The notes beneath the pieces were generated by a model, which was not told the DNA's origin, searched no databases, and was given only the letters and a program-made list of their open reading frames with translations. Below are positions 1 to 6,078 of a DNA stretch of 23,852 nt, piece by piece. Each line of letters starts with the position of its first letter. Positions within the stretch are counted from its first letter, which is position 1. The stretch is from positions 1 through 23,852 of the forward strand of contig JACQXP010000039.1 in NCBI GenBank assembly GCA_016208645.1. Direction: 5' to 3'. Position numbers and translations under genes: made by a program. This DNA comes from Candidatus Methylomirabilota bacterium (GTDB lineage Bacteria; Methylomirabilota; Methylomirabilia; Methylomirabilales; 2-02-FULL-66-22).

Positions 1-1305
1 ATGGACATCCGGCGCTTGGGGTCGCGCTATGCCAGCCGTGCCTACACGTTGGACCGGTGCATGGAGGTGTACGAACACTACTACCTGATGAAGTTTCCCT
101 TCGACGAGCACGAGCGGGCCCGGCCGTTGCGCACGAGTCCGGCGTACGACCGCCTGAAGGAACTGGGCTGCGTCTTCGGCGAGAAGGCCGGCTGGGAGCG
201 GCCGAACTATTTCCGGTCGGGGGAACCGTGGCGGCAGGCGGTTCATGAGCAAACCGACTGGGGCCGGCCGGACTATTTCGAGGCGGTCGGCCGGGAGCAC
301 CTGGCCACGCGGGAGCGCGCCGGGCTGTTCGACGAGAGTTCCTTCAGCAAGCTGGAGGTGTCCGGCCCCGGCGCCTTCGGCCTGCTCCAGCGGCTGACCT
401 CGAACGATCTGGACCGGGCAGTCGGCACGGTGACGTACACGTCGCTCCTCACCCGGCAGGGCGGGATCGAGTGCGATCTGACTGTCACGCGGCTCGCCCC
501 CGACCGATTCCTGCTGATCACCGGGACGGCCTGGGGGCCGCATGACCTGGGCTGGATCCGGCTGCACATGCCCGCCGACGGGTCCGTGCAGGCCCGCGAT
601 GTGACCTCCAGCCTGGCGACCTTCGGGCTCTGGGGGCCGCGGGCGCGCGACATCCTGCGCCAGGTGACCCCGGACGATGTCTCCCACGAGGGGTTTCCCT
701 ACATGACGGCCCGGCAGATCGCGGTGGGGCGGGTGCCGGTCCTGGCCCTGCGGGTGACGTACGTGGGGGAGCTGGGCTGGGAACTCTACGTCCCGGCGGA
801 GTACGGCCTGACCCTCTGGGACACGCTGTGGGAAGCGGGGAGACCCTTCGGGATGGCGGCCGCCGGGTACAAGGCAATTGATTCCATGCGCCTGGAGAAG
901 GGCTACCGGGTCTGGGGCATTGACATCACCCCGGATGACAACCCGTACGAGGCGGGCCTCGGCATCTTCGTCAAGCTGGACAAGGGCGACTTCATCGGGC
1001 GGGAGGCGCTGCTACGCGTCAAGCAGGAGGGGATCAAGCGGAAGCTCTGCGCCCTCACGCTTCCCGGGGAGGCGGGCGTGATCTACGGCAACGAGCCGGT
1101 CCACGCCGACGGCGGCGTCGTGGGACGGGTGCGAAGCGGCGGCTTCGGCTATTCACTGGGGACGAACATCGCCTACGCCTACCTGCCCATAGAGCACGCC
1201 CGGCCCGGGACCCAGGTGACCGTCGAGATGTTCGGCGCGCACGTGCCGGCGCTGGTCCAGAAGGAGCCGCTCTTCGATCCGAAGAACGAGCGGGTCAAAT
1301 GCTAG
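1..1305 (+). CDS. Dimethylglycine/sarcosine dehydrogenase-like protein, C-terminal part (5' end outside window)
   Basis: This is the C-terminal half of a folate-linked amine dehydrogenase. The first ~85 residues match the segment between the FAD domain and the folate domain of the dimethylglycine/sarcosine dehydrogenase family (RPLRTSPAYDRLK, then GEKAGWERPNYF). From about residue 90 a GcvT-like aminomethyltransferase fold follows (ERAGLFDESSFSKLEVSGPGA, LTSNDL, GGIECDLTVTRL). The GcvT C-terminal barrel lies at about 345-430. Full family members run to roughly 800 residues, so the FAD domain lies upstream of base 1 and the ATG at position 1 is internal. Known relatives oxidatively demethylate N-methylated glycines and pass the one-carbon unit to tetrahydrofolate. 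The substrate here is unknown. It ends in TAG at 1303-1305. A methylamine-type methyltransferase cluster begins 1.3 kb downstream on the same strand, which fits methylated-amine use, but the link is inferred from proximity only. Confidence 0.85.
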   Translation: MDIRRLGSRYASRAYTLDRCMEVYEHYYLMKFPFDEHERARPLRTSPAYDRLKELGCVFGEKAGWERPNYFRSGEPWRQAVHEQTDWGRPDYFEAVGREHLATRERAGLFDESSFSKLEVSGPGAFGLLQRLTSNDLDRAVGTVTYTSLLTRQGGIECDLTVTRLAPDRFLLITGTAWGPHDLGWIRLHMPADGSVQARDVTSSLATFGLWGPRARDILRQVTPDDVSHEGFPYMTARQIAVGRVPVLALRVTYVGELGWELYVPAEYGLTLWDTLWEAGRPFGMAAAGYKAIDSMRLEKGYRVWGIDITPDDNPYEAGLGIFVKLDKGDFIGREALLRVKQEGIKRKLCALTLPGEAGVIYGNEPVHADGGVVGRVRSGGFGYSLGTNIAYAYLPIEHARPGTQVTVEMFGAHVPALVQKEPLFDPKNERVKC

Positions 1306-1376
1306 AGCGCATTACCAACGAACCTACATGATACCCTCCTCCCCCCTCCCACGAGGGAGAGAAAGCAACTCTAGAT

Positions 1377-1405
1377 CCCTCGCCCCCAGAAGGGGGGGGT
1401 GAGGG
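1377..1405. repeat. C-rich/G-rich hairpin downstream of the dehydrogenase-like gene
   Basis: Arms CCCTC-G-CCCCC and GGGGG-T-GAGGG face each other around a short AGAAGGG loop. It lies 70 bp after the TAG of the first gene. A second C-rich stretch with a small CTCCC/GGGAG hairpin occurs at about 1345-1360. It could act as a transcription terminator, although no T tract follows, or be an intergenic repeat. The truncated zinc-finger gene starts just past its right edge. Confidence 0.5.
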
Positions 1406-1418
1406 GGCCGCTCCGAGG

Positions 1419-1622
1419 TTGGAAATCCTTCACGATTCCCGAGGATGCCAAAGTGGAAGGATCCATTTTGAGAATGTTCCCCTGGGAGTATGTACCCAGT
1501 GCGGAGAGAAATTCGTCGGGCCGGAGGTCGCAAAGGCCATTGATCAGGTTCTCCGAGAGAAGAAAAAGCCAACGACCATGGTTCAGGTCCCCGTGTATCA
1601 GTACGAAGCCGACGTCGTATGA
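1419..1622 (+). pseudogene. 5'-truncated YgiT/MqsA-type zinc-finger protein
   Basis: The 67-codon frame matches the C-terminal two thirds of small YgiT-type zinc-finger proteins: an FENVPLGVCTQCGEKF stretch, an acidic helix, and the closing VQVPVYQY motif. Intact members begin with a CxxC knuckle (C-x2-CGG) about 20 residues earlier, giving four zinc ligands. Only the second CxxC pair is present here. The frame stays open upstream to a TGA at 1329-1331, but that part runs through the C/G-rich hairpin at 1377-1405 and encodes no CxxC. The only nearby start is TTG at 1419, with no good Shine-Dalgarno. I read it as a gene whose 5' end was replaced by repeat DNA. Intact relatives usually accompany a small toxin-like partner (DUF4258 or RelE-like), and none is intact here. 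Confidence 0.5.
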
Positions 1623-1832
1623 GCCAGCATATGCGGTTTCTGGGGAGAACGTTGAGCGGCACCCCGCATCGTGACCCTGTATGAGCCGGAGGATGCCCCC
1701 GCGCCGACGCCCGGGATCCCCGCTGGACGTCTCAACGCGCTGTCGGGAGCCTGGCCTTCGTGGCCCGATAGATCGCTCGTCGCGGACGCCCGAAAAGTTC
1801 GTCCGTGACCTTGGAGAATCGGGCACTTAGCG
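1623..1832. other. Stretch with no supportable gene
   Basis: I found no convincing coding signal, RNA gene or known repeat between the truncated zinc-finger frame and the palindrome at 1833. A GTG-initiated frame at 1671-1808 has no clear homology and no ribosome-binding site. Confidence 0.4.
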
Positions 1833-1860
1833 CTTAAATGGTGTCCGGTACCGATTTAAG
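1833..1860. repeat. REP-like imperfect palindrome abutting the DUF4926 start codon
   Basis: CTTAAATGGT pairs with ACC(G)ATTTAAG around the 7-nt loop GTCCGGT, with one bulged G at 1853. The core (GGTGTCCGGTACC flanked by A/T runs) resembles the short REP-type palindromes that many bacteria scatter alongside REP-associated tyrosine transposases. The right arm ends at 1860 and the ATG of the next gene is 1861. The hairpin therefore occupies the place of the ribosome-binding site and could limit translation or mark an insertion boundary. Confidence 0.6.
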
Positions 1861-2109
1861 ATGATCCAGGAGCTAGAGACGGTCGTCCTCACGCACGATG
1901 TGACCGAGCATGGCTTGAAGAGGGGCGATCTGAGGGCAGTCGTGCACTGGTACGCCGACCGTGGGGGATTCGAGGTTGAATTCGTCACGGCCGAGGGGAA
2001 AACGGTTGCGGTCTTAACCCTGACCGAAGCGGACATCCTATGGGCAGCGGATAAATTCTTCAGGCCAGGGAGTTCGGCTCGGCGTAGTCCGATCTCTCGG
2101 GTCAGATGA
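1861..2109 (+). CDS. DUF4926 domain-containing protein
   Basis: The N-terminal ~60 residues match DUF4926: MIQELETVVLTHDV, then a GLKRGDLRAVVHWY turn, then VEFVTAEGKTVAVLTL. These are small beta-rich proteins of unknown biochemical role, often encoded in accessory regions beside toxin-antitoxin-like genes. Relatives generally end soon after the 'LTL...DI' strand. Here about 25 poorly conserved residues follow (from about residue 58), suggesting the original stop was lost or the end is divergent. The ATG start follows from the match to the family N-terminus, although no Shine-Dalgarno precedes it. The stop at 2107-2109 overlaps a potential ATG (2106) of the protease frame as ATGA. A two-gene transcript with the protease gene is plausible. 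Confidence 0.7.
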   Translation: MIQELETVVLTHDVTEHGLKRGDLRAVVHWYADRGGFEVEFVTAEGKTVAVLTLTEADILWAADKFFRPGSSARRSPISRVR

Positions 2110-2144
2110 TCGGCATGGCGGTATCGAGCAGAAGGAAGCGCGTG

Positions 2145-2558
2145 ATGAGCGGGCTATTTCTGAAGTTCACCGTAGCAAACATCAGGGACCCAAGCCGGCA
2201 GCAAGAGGTTGAATTCTTGGTCGACACCGGAGCTACGAGGGCTTGGATATCGGCGGAGATAGCTCTGGCGGTGGGGGTAGAACCGGCCGGAACTGTGCCC
2301 CTGGAATTGGCGGATGGCAGCGTCATAGAGCGTCCCTATGGATTCTGCTTGTTTGTGTACAATGGCGAGACTGTGGCGGGAAATGTCGTCATCGGCCCGC
2401 CGGGGTGTGAACCGCTCCTTGGGACCCATGTGCTGCAGGATTTTCGACTGGTTGTTGATCTCGACCGCCATGAAGTGACTCGTCGCCGAGCGATGCGGGC
2501 AAAACGCGAGAAACCCCCGCCCTTCAGAGGGACAATTCAACATCCCCTCATCTACTGA
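2145..2558 (+). CDS. Retropepsin-like aspartic protease (clan AA)
   Basis: The protein is about 137 residues and carries one VDTGAT active-site motif near residues 26-31 (catalytic Asp27). Strands such as LELADGSVIERPYG and a GTHVLQDFRLVVD motif follow, as in single-domain bacterial retropepsin-like proteases. These act as homodimers, each subunit giving one Asp. Physiological substrates are mostly unknown. I chose the ATG at 2145 because AGAAGGAAG lies 7 nt upstream and it gives the usual family length. An in-frame ATG at 2106, overlapping the DUF4926 stop as ATGA, would add 13 residues that match nothing. The basic tail (RRRAMRAKREK) is probably disordered. It is followed after 41 bp by the methyltransferase gene, to which I see no functional link. 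Confidence 0.75.
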   Translation: MSGLFLKFTVANIRDPSRQQEVEFLVDTGATRAWISAEIALAVGVEPAGTVPLELADGSVIERPYGFCLFVYNGETVAGNVVIGPPGCEPLLGTHVLQDFRLVVDLDRHEVTRRRAMRAKREKPPPFRGTIQHPLIY

Positions 2559-2599
2559 GGAGATGTGGTGGGGGGCAAGTATTGGGATAGGAGTGCGTC

Positions 2600-3973
2600 A
2601 TGGTGAGCTTCCTCGAGATCTGCCGGCGGGCGGCCACGGGGCCGATCGTGGCCCCCGACGACTTCGATATGGAGCGCCTGGTCCCGAACCTCCAGAAGGC
2701 CATCGCCCAGCACGGGCTGAAGGCGCCCCCCAAGGACGTGGTGATCCCCTGGGACGATGACCTGGCCGACCGGATCTTCCTGGCGGCCAAGGACTTCGTG
2801 GTGGAGACGGGGGTGTACTGCCCGGACACCAACCGCGTCATCTCCTTCACCCGGGACGAGCTGGAGGAGGCGATCCACTTCGCCCCGCGGGAATGCTGGC
2901 TGGGCGAGGGGAAGGACCGGGCCGCCATGCGCCCGCGCCGGCCCGAAGATCCCCAGATCCCCTGGTGCCACGTGGGCGGCGGCATCCCCGTGAGTTCCGA
3001 CGAGATCGCCTCGGCGGTGGTGGAGGGATACGCGCGCATCCCCCACGCCGATTCGATGAGCATCCCGGCCCTCACCCAGATTCGCGGGCTGACGGTCCAG
3101 GCAGGCACGCCGTCGGAGATCTATGCCGCCATCCAGTCCGTCCGCCTCGGGCGGGACTCCATGCGGCGCGCCGGACGACCGGGACTCCCCATCATTAATC
3201 TTCTGTCCACCTCGGCCTCGCCCATGGGGGTGCTGGCCATCACGAACTCCGACCACGGCATCCGGCCGTCCGACGGCTGGCTGATCGTGTCGCTCACGGA
3301 ATTCAAGCTGGACTACAACGTCCTGAACAAGACCGCCGCCGTCCTGGCCTACGGGGGCAACGTCGGCTTCGCGGCCGGGGCCATCTACGGCGGGTTTGCG
3401 GGCGGCGTCATGGGATCGGCCGTGGTCAACGCGGCCTACATCATGGTGGCGCCGCTCATCGTGAGCGCCACCTATCACCTGTTGTATTCGCTCCACATCA
3501 ACCAGTCCAACTCCACGGCGCGGGAGCTGCTCACCAGCGTGGCCCTGGGGTGCCAGGCGGTGAGCCGCAACATGGCCTTTCCGTACTTCGACCTGGGATA
3601 CGCCGCCGCCGGCACCTGCACGCGGCAACTGTACGATGAGACGGCGGCGCGCATCATCGCCGACGTGGTCTCGGGGGCCAACATCGAAACCGTGCACCCG
3701 GCCAAAGGCATTCTCATGGACAACTACAGCCCCATGGAGATGCGCTTCGCCTGCGAGGTGGCCCACGCCGCCGCCGGGGTGAGCCGGCGCGACGCCAACG
3801 AGATGGTCAAGGAGCTTTTGGCCCGGTACGAGCCGCACCTGGCGAAGCCGCCGGAGGGGAAGCGCTTCCAGGATTGCTACAACCTGGACACGCTGGAGCC
3901 GGACCCGGAGCACTTCGACATCTACGCCGAGGCCAAGGAGCACATGCGCAAGCTGGGCCTGAAGCTGCGGTAA
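2600..3973 (+). CDS. MtmB-family monomethylamine:corrinoid methyltransferase homologue without pyrrolysine
   Basis: This 457-residue protein has the length and layout of archaeal MtmB (about 458 residues). Shared landmarks are GVYCPDTNRVISFTRDELEEAI near residue 71, a RAGRPGLPI segment near 190, and a C-terminal EVAHAAAGVSR...KRFQDCYNLDTLEP segment. MtmB moves a methyl group from methylamine to a Co(I) corrinoid protein and needs pyrrolysine read from an internal UAG. There is no TAG in frame here. By my alignment from memory, the pyrrolysine site falls within LSTSASPMG (about 202-210), so an ordinary residue replaces it. Non-pyrrolysine relatives are well known in the MttB superfamily (for example MtgB for glycine betaine) but less described for MtmB. 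The substrate may therefore not be monomethylamine. The start has AGGAG at 2589-2593, six bases before ATG. A corrinoid protein gene follows 197 bp downstream. Family assignment is firm; substrate is unknown. Confidence 0.85.
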   Translation: MVSFLEICRRAATGPIVAPDDFDMERLVPNLQKAIAQHGLKAPPKDVVIPWDDDLADRIFLAAKDFVVETGVYCPDTNRVISFTRDELEEAIHFAPRECWLGEGKDRAAMRPRRPEDPQIPWCHVGGGIPVSSDEIASAVVEGYARIPHADSMSIPALTQIRGLTVQAGTPSEIYAAIQSVRLGRDSMRRAGRPGLPIINLLSTSASPMGVLAITNSDHGIRPSDGWLIVSLTEFKLDYNVLNKTAAVLAYGGNVGFAAGAIYGGFAGGVMGSAVVNAAYIMVAPLIVSATYHLLYSLHINQSNSTARELLTSVALGCQAVSRNMAFPYFDLGYAAAGTCTRQLYDETAARIIADVVSGANIETVHPAKGILMDNYSPMEMRFACEVAHAAAGVSRRDANEMVKELLARYEPHLAKPPEGKRFQDCYNLDTLEPDPEHFDIYAEAKEHMRKLGLKLR

Positions 3974-3981
3974 GAGACAAA

Positions 3982-4157
3982 GCAACCGCCAATGAACGCA
4001 AATGAACGCAAATGGGCTGTGGCTCAGAAAAAGAACTGAGATAGACGCCAACGCAACCGCAGAGGAACGCAACCGCAAATAAACGCGAATGAACGCGAAT
4101 GGCATGGGGCTTCACAGGGGGTTTGATTAGCGTGTATTTGCTTTCATTTGCGGTTCC
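3982..4157. repeat. Cluster of AACCGCAAATGAACGC-type mini-repeats (family A)
   Basis: Nearly the whole gap between the methyltransferase and corrinoid-protein genes consists of variants of AACCGC-AAATGAACGC-AAATG. Forward copies lie at 3982-4016 and 4051-4101. An inverted copy (TATTTGC...CATTTGCGGTT) lies at about 4130-4157, so the region can fold back on itself. The same family occurs at 7793-7817, 10277-10311 and 14144-14194. Units are too short and irregular for CRISPR. The copies sit between genes, which suggests post-transcriptional or nucleoid roles, or selfish spread. Confidence 0.8.
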
Positions 4158-4170
4158 ATAGGGGGTCTTG

Positions 4171-4839
4171 ATGGAACGTGCGGAGATTCTGGAGGGACTG
4201 AAGCAGGCGGTCCTGGCCTATGACGTGGAGGGGGGGAAGGGCCTCACCCGCCAGGCGCTGGACTCTGGCCTGAGCCCATTGGAGGCCATTGACGAGGGGC
4301 TGTCCAGGGGAATCCGAATCATCGGCGACAAGTTCCAGACCATGGAGATCTTTCTGCCGGAACTCATGATGGCGGCCAAGGTCTTCCTGGAGGCCATGAA
4401 GATCCTGGAGCCGGCCATCCTGGCCCTGGGCGAAGGACGACCGAGGCGCGGCGTCGCCGTCATCGGGACGGTGAAGGGGGATGTCCACTCCATCGGCAAG
4501 GACCTGTACGGCACCTTGCTCAAGGTGTCCGGGTTCGAGGTCCACAACCTGGGGGTGAACGTCCACCCGGGCAAGTTCATCGAGAAGGCGATAGAGACCG
4601 GGGCCGACATCGTGGGTCTCTCGGCGCTGATGACGACCACCATGCCAGGCATGCGGGAGGTCGTCGAGTTCTTCCAGGCCAAGGGCATCCGGGAGAGGCA
4701 TACCATCCTGGTGGGCGGGGGTCCGGTCACGGAGACGTTCTGCAAGAAGATCCAGGCGGACGGCTATGGTGAAACGGCACAGGACGGGGTGGAGCTAGCA
4801 ACTGAATTTGTTCAGCGGCGGCGCGCTATAACCCAATAA
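4171..4839 (+). CDS. Methyltransferase cognate corrinoid protein (MtmC/MtbC/MttC family)
   Basis: This is a two-domain cobalamin-binding protein of about 222 residues, the normal size for methylamine and methanol corrinoid proteins. Residues 1-85 form the B12-binding cap helices. Residues 93-215 form the Rossmann-like B12 domain with the lower-ligand motif D-V-H-S-I-G at 104-109, where His106 should coordinate cobalt. GLSALMTTTMPGMREVV and LVGGGPV complete the B12 loops. It should accept the methyl group from the upstream MtmB-like protein as methyl-Co(III) and pass it to an acceptor methyltransferase, which is not in this window. I prefer ATG 4171, with AGGGGG five bases upstream, over TTG 4168. 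No signal peptide is seen, so it is cytoplasmic. It lies between two repeat-filled gaps, so co-transcription with its neighbours is likely but not proven. Confidence 0.92.
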   Translation: MERAEILEGLKQAVLAYDVEGGKGLTRQALDSGLSPLEAIDEGLSRGIRIIGDKFQTMEIFLPELMMAAKVFLEAMKILEPAILALGEGRPRRGVAVIGTVKGDVHSIGKDLYGTLLKVSGFEVHNLGVNVHPGKFIEKAIETGADIVGLSALMTTTMPGMREVVEFFQAKGIRERHTILVGGGPVTETFCKKIQADGYGETAQDGVELATEFVQRRRAITQ

Positions 4840-4844
4840 CAGCA

Positions 4845-4926
4845 TTCGGCTGTTCGGTGGTTCGGGCGTTCGGCTGTTCCTCTGAGAGAGAACCACCGAA
4901 CCCTCGAACCCCGCTCCGGAGCGGGG
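4845..4926. repeat. Inverted GTTCGGTGGTT repeat plus perfect 18-bp palindrome
   Basis: GTTCGGTGGTT (4852-4862) is exactly inverted at 4891-4901, 28 bp apart. It is followed by the perfect palindrome CCCCGCTCCGGAGCGGGG (4909-4926). Further TTCGG units pack the segment (TTCGGGCGTTCGGCTGTTC). This fills the gap between the corrinoid-protein and MetH-activation-like genes and could form stem-loops in a shared transcript. It is a different repeat type from the AACCGCAAATG family. Confidence 0.7.
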
Positions 4927-4949
4927 AACTACCGAACGCTTTGAGGTGA

Positions 4950-5585
4950 ATGCTGGGTAGATCGATAGAGCTGACACTGGACCGGCCGCACGTGGCGCCG
5001 GATCTGATCCTGCGGCTGCAGAAGTACAAGAAGCTCGAAGCCGTGCCGGCGCAGGTGAGAGAGGCGGCGCAGGCGATGGCGGCGCTGGCCGAGACCCTGG
5101 TGGAGCCGGAGGGGCGGCTCCTGCATCTGCCCGTGCGACGCGTCGAGGCGGAGGGCGCCGTCATTGTATCAGACGGCGTCCGGTTTCAGAGCCGGGCATT
5201 GGCCCGCCTGCTCGGGGGCGCGACAGAGATCTTCCTGATCCTGCTCACGCTCGGGCCCAAGCTGGAAAATCGGGCCCAGGCGCTGATGGGCGAGGAGCAG
5301 TTCCTGGAGGCGCTCCTCCTGGACACCGCCGGGTGGGCAGCCATGGATGCGCTGGCCAAGACATTGCGGGGGCGCCTGTCGGCCGAGGCCAGGGCCCGAG
5401 GAATGCTCCTCACCCACCGGATGGCGCCCGGCTATGCCGATTGGGGATTGGAGGAACAGCGCGCCCTGTTCTCGGCCTTCGGCGAGGACACCCTGCCGGT
5501 CCAGTTGACCGAGGCCTGCGTGATGCTTCCGCGGAAATCCATCTCGGGCATTTACGGCTTAATCCCAGCGACAACTACGGCATAA
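4950..5585 (+). CDS. MetH activation-domain-like protein (B12-dependent methionine synthase activation fold)
   Basis: This stand-alone 211-residue protein resembles the AdoMet-binding activation domain of cobalamin-dependent methionine synthase. The diagnostic part is C-terminal: R-M-A-P-G-Y at 157-162 followed by DWGLEEQRALF, then LTEACVMLPRKSISGIYGL at about 187-204. In MetH this domain binds SAM and supports reductive remethylation of oxidised cobalamin. Stand-alone versions commonly sit beside corrinoid proteins and RACo-type activators, as here, so a role in reactivating the adjacent corrinoid protein or in supporting the activator is a reasonable inference. The start ATG at 4950 follows GAGGTGA at very short spacing. 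The upstream gap is filled by palindromes. The activator gene begins after its TAA, beyond further repeat DNA. Confidence 0.82.
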   Translation: MLGRSIELTLDRPHVAPDLILRLQKYKKLEAVPAQVREAAQAMAALAETLVEPEGRLLHLPVRRVEAEGAVIVSDGVRFQSRALARLLGGATEIFLILLTLGPKLENRAQALMGEEQFLEALLLDTAGWAAMDALAKTLRGRLSAEARARGMLLTHRMAPGYADWGLEEQRALFSAFGEDTLPVQLTEACVMLPRKSISGIYGLIPATTTA

Positions 5586-5588
5586 ACC

Positions 5589-5929
5589 TTCACCGCCAAG
5601 ATCGCCAAGGTCGCAAAGAAATGCCAGTCTTCAACCGGTCTTTCTGTGATGAGCGGACATCGGGTGACGGTCACGTTTGCGCCGGACGGACAGCAGGTCT
5701 TGGTTCCGGCGGGAACGACCCTGCTCCGGGCCGCCCAGCAGACCGGGCGAGACATCGCCGCGACGTGCGGCGCCCGGGGGCGATGCCGCCCGGATGCGGC
5801 CGGGTATTTTCTTCTCAGTCGCCAAGGGCGCCAAAATCACGCGGCAATCGGGCAACTTGGAACCCCTATTTGCCAAGTTGCCGGATCGCCTGATCGTCAG
5901 ACCTGAGCATTGGCGATCTTGGCGGTGAA
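5589..5929. repeat. 20-bp perfect inverted repeat bracketing the duplicated activator 5' end
   Basis: The left arm (5589-5608, core CACCGCCAAGATCGCCAA) is the exact reverse complement of the right arm (5910-5929, TTGGCGATCTTGGCGGTG core). Flanking ACC/GGT extends the match. The interval between the arms contains the first copy of the activator 5' end and a hairpin-rich spacer. CCGCCAAGNNCGCCAAGG motifs recur elsewhere in the window (5820-5838, 21417-21434), so the arms belong to a dispersed repeat family that may have driven the rearrangement. Confidence 0.75.
5648..5788 (+). pseudogene. Duplicate copy 1 of the RACo ferredoxin-domain 5' end (141-bp perfect direct repeat)
   Basis: An ATG at 5649 opens a frame identical to the start of the activator gene: a ferredoxin-like beta-grasp fold with a TLLRAAQQTG helix and the first two cluster cysteines of the C-x5-C motif (TCGARGRC). 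Base identity with 5938-6078 is 100% over 141 bp. After 5788 the sequence departs into repeat DNA, so the third and fourth cysteines and all later domains are missing. The frame continues to 5906 through non-homologous residues. It has no clear ribosome-binding site. It can hardly make a functional product. Such perfect identity means a very recent duplication or an assembly fault. Confidence 0.8.
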
Positions 5930-5930
5930 A
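5817..5930. repeat. Dispersed hairpin element (family B, copy 1)
   Basis: The segment begins GTCGCCAAGGGCGCCAA and ends TTGGCGATCTTGGCGG, giving imperfect terminal inverted repeats. An internal perfect 10-bp hairpin is GGCAACTTGG...CCAAGTTGCC with a spacer containing AACCCCTATTT. A clearly related copy lies at 21417-21510, with the same order GGGCAACT.GGA.CCCCT..TTGCCAA. This looks like a small non-coding repeat of about 110 bp inserted between the two activator 5' copies. Confidence 0.7.
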
Positions 5931-5937
5931 GGTCTTG

Positions 5938-6078
5938 GATGAGCGGACATCGGGTGACGGTCACGTTTGCGCCGGACGGACAGCAGGTCTTGGTTCCGGC
6001 GGGAACGACCCTGCTCCGGGCCGCCCAGCAGACCGGGCGAGACATCGCCGCGACGTGCGGCGCCCGGGGGCGATGCCG
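5938..6078 (+). repeat. Copy 2 of the 141-bp direct repeat (activator 5' end)
   Basis: Identical to 5648-5788, offset by 290 bp. Both copies end at the same base (CGATGCCG), after which copy 1 continues CCCGGATGC and copy 2 continues GGCACGGTC. Copy 2 is preceded by GAAAGG six bases before ATG 5939, a plausible ribosome-binding site, so it is probably the native 5' end. Confidence 0.9.

Noticed and set aside
1671..1808. Small GTG-initiated frame, possible DUF4258 remnant (VTLYEPED)
   Set aside because: Only a handful of residues resemble the end of DUF4258 proteins; no ribosome-binding site and the rest matches nothing.
3982..4101. CRISPR array
   Set aside because: Units are short, degenerate, irregularly spaced and not separated by unique spacers of constant length; no cas genes.
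2552..4105. Long minus-strand open frame opposite the MtmB-like gene (517 codons)
   Set aside because: Low-complexity, charge- and glycine-rich translation with no recognisable motif, fully antisense to a gene with strong homology. High-GC codon usage commonly opens such frames.
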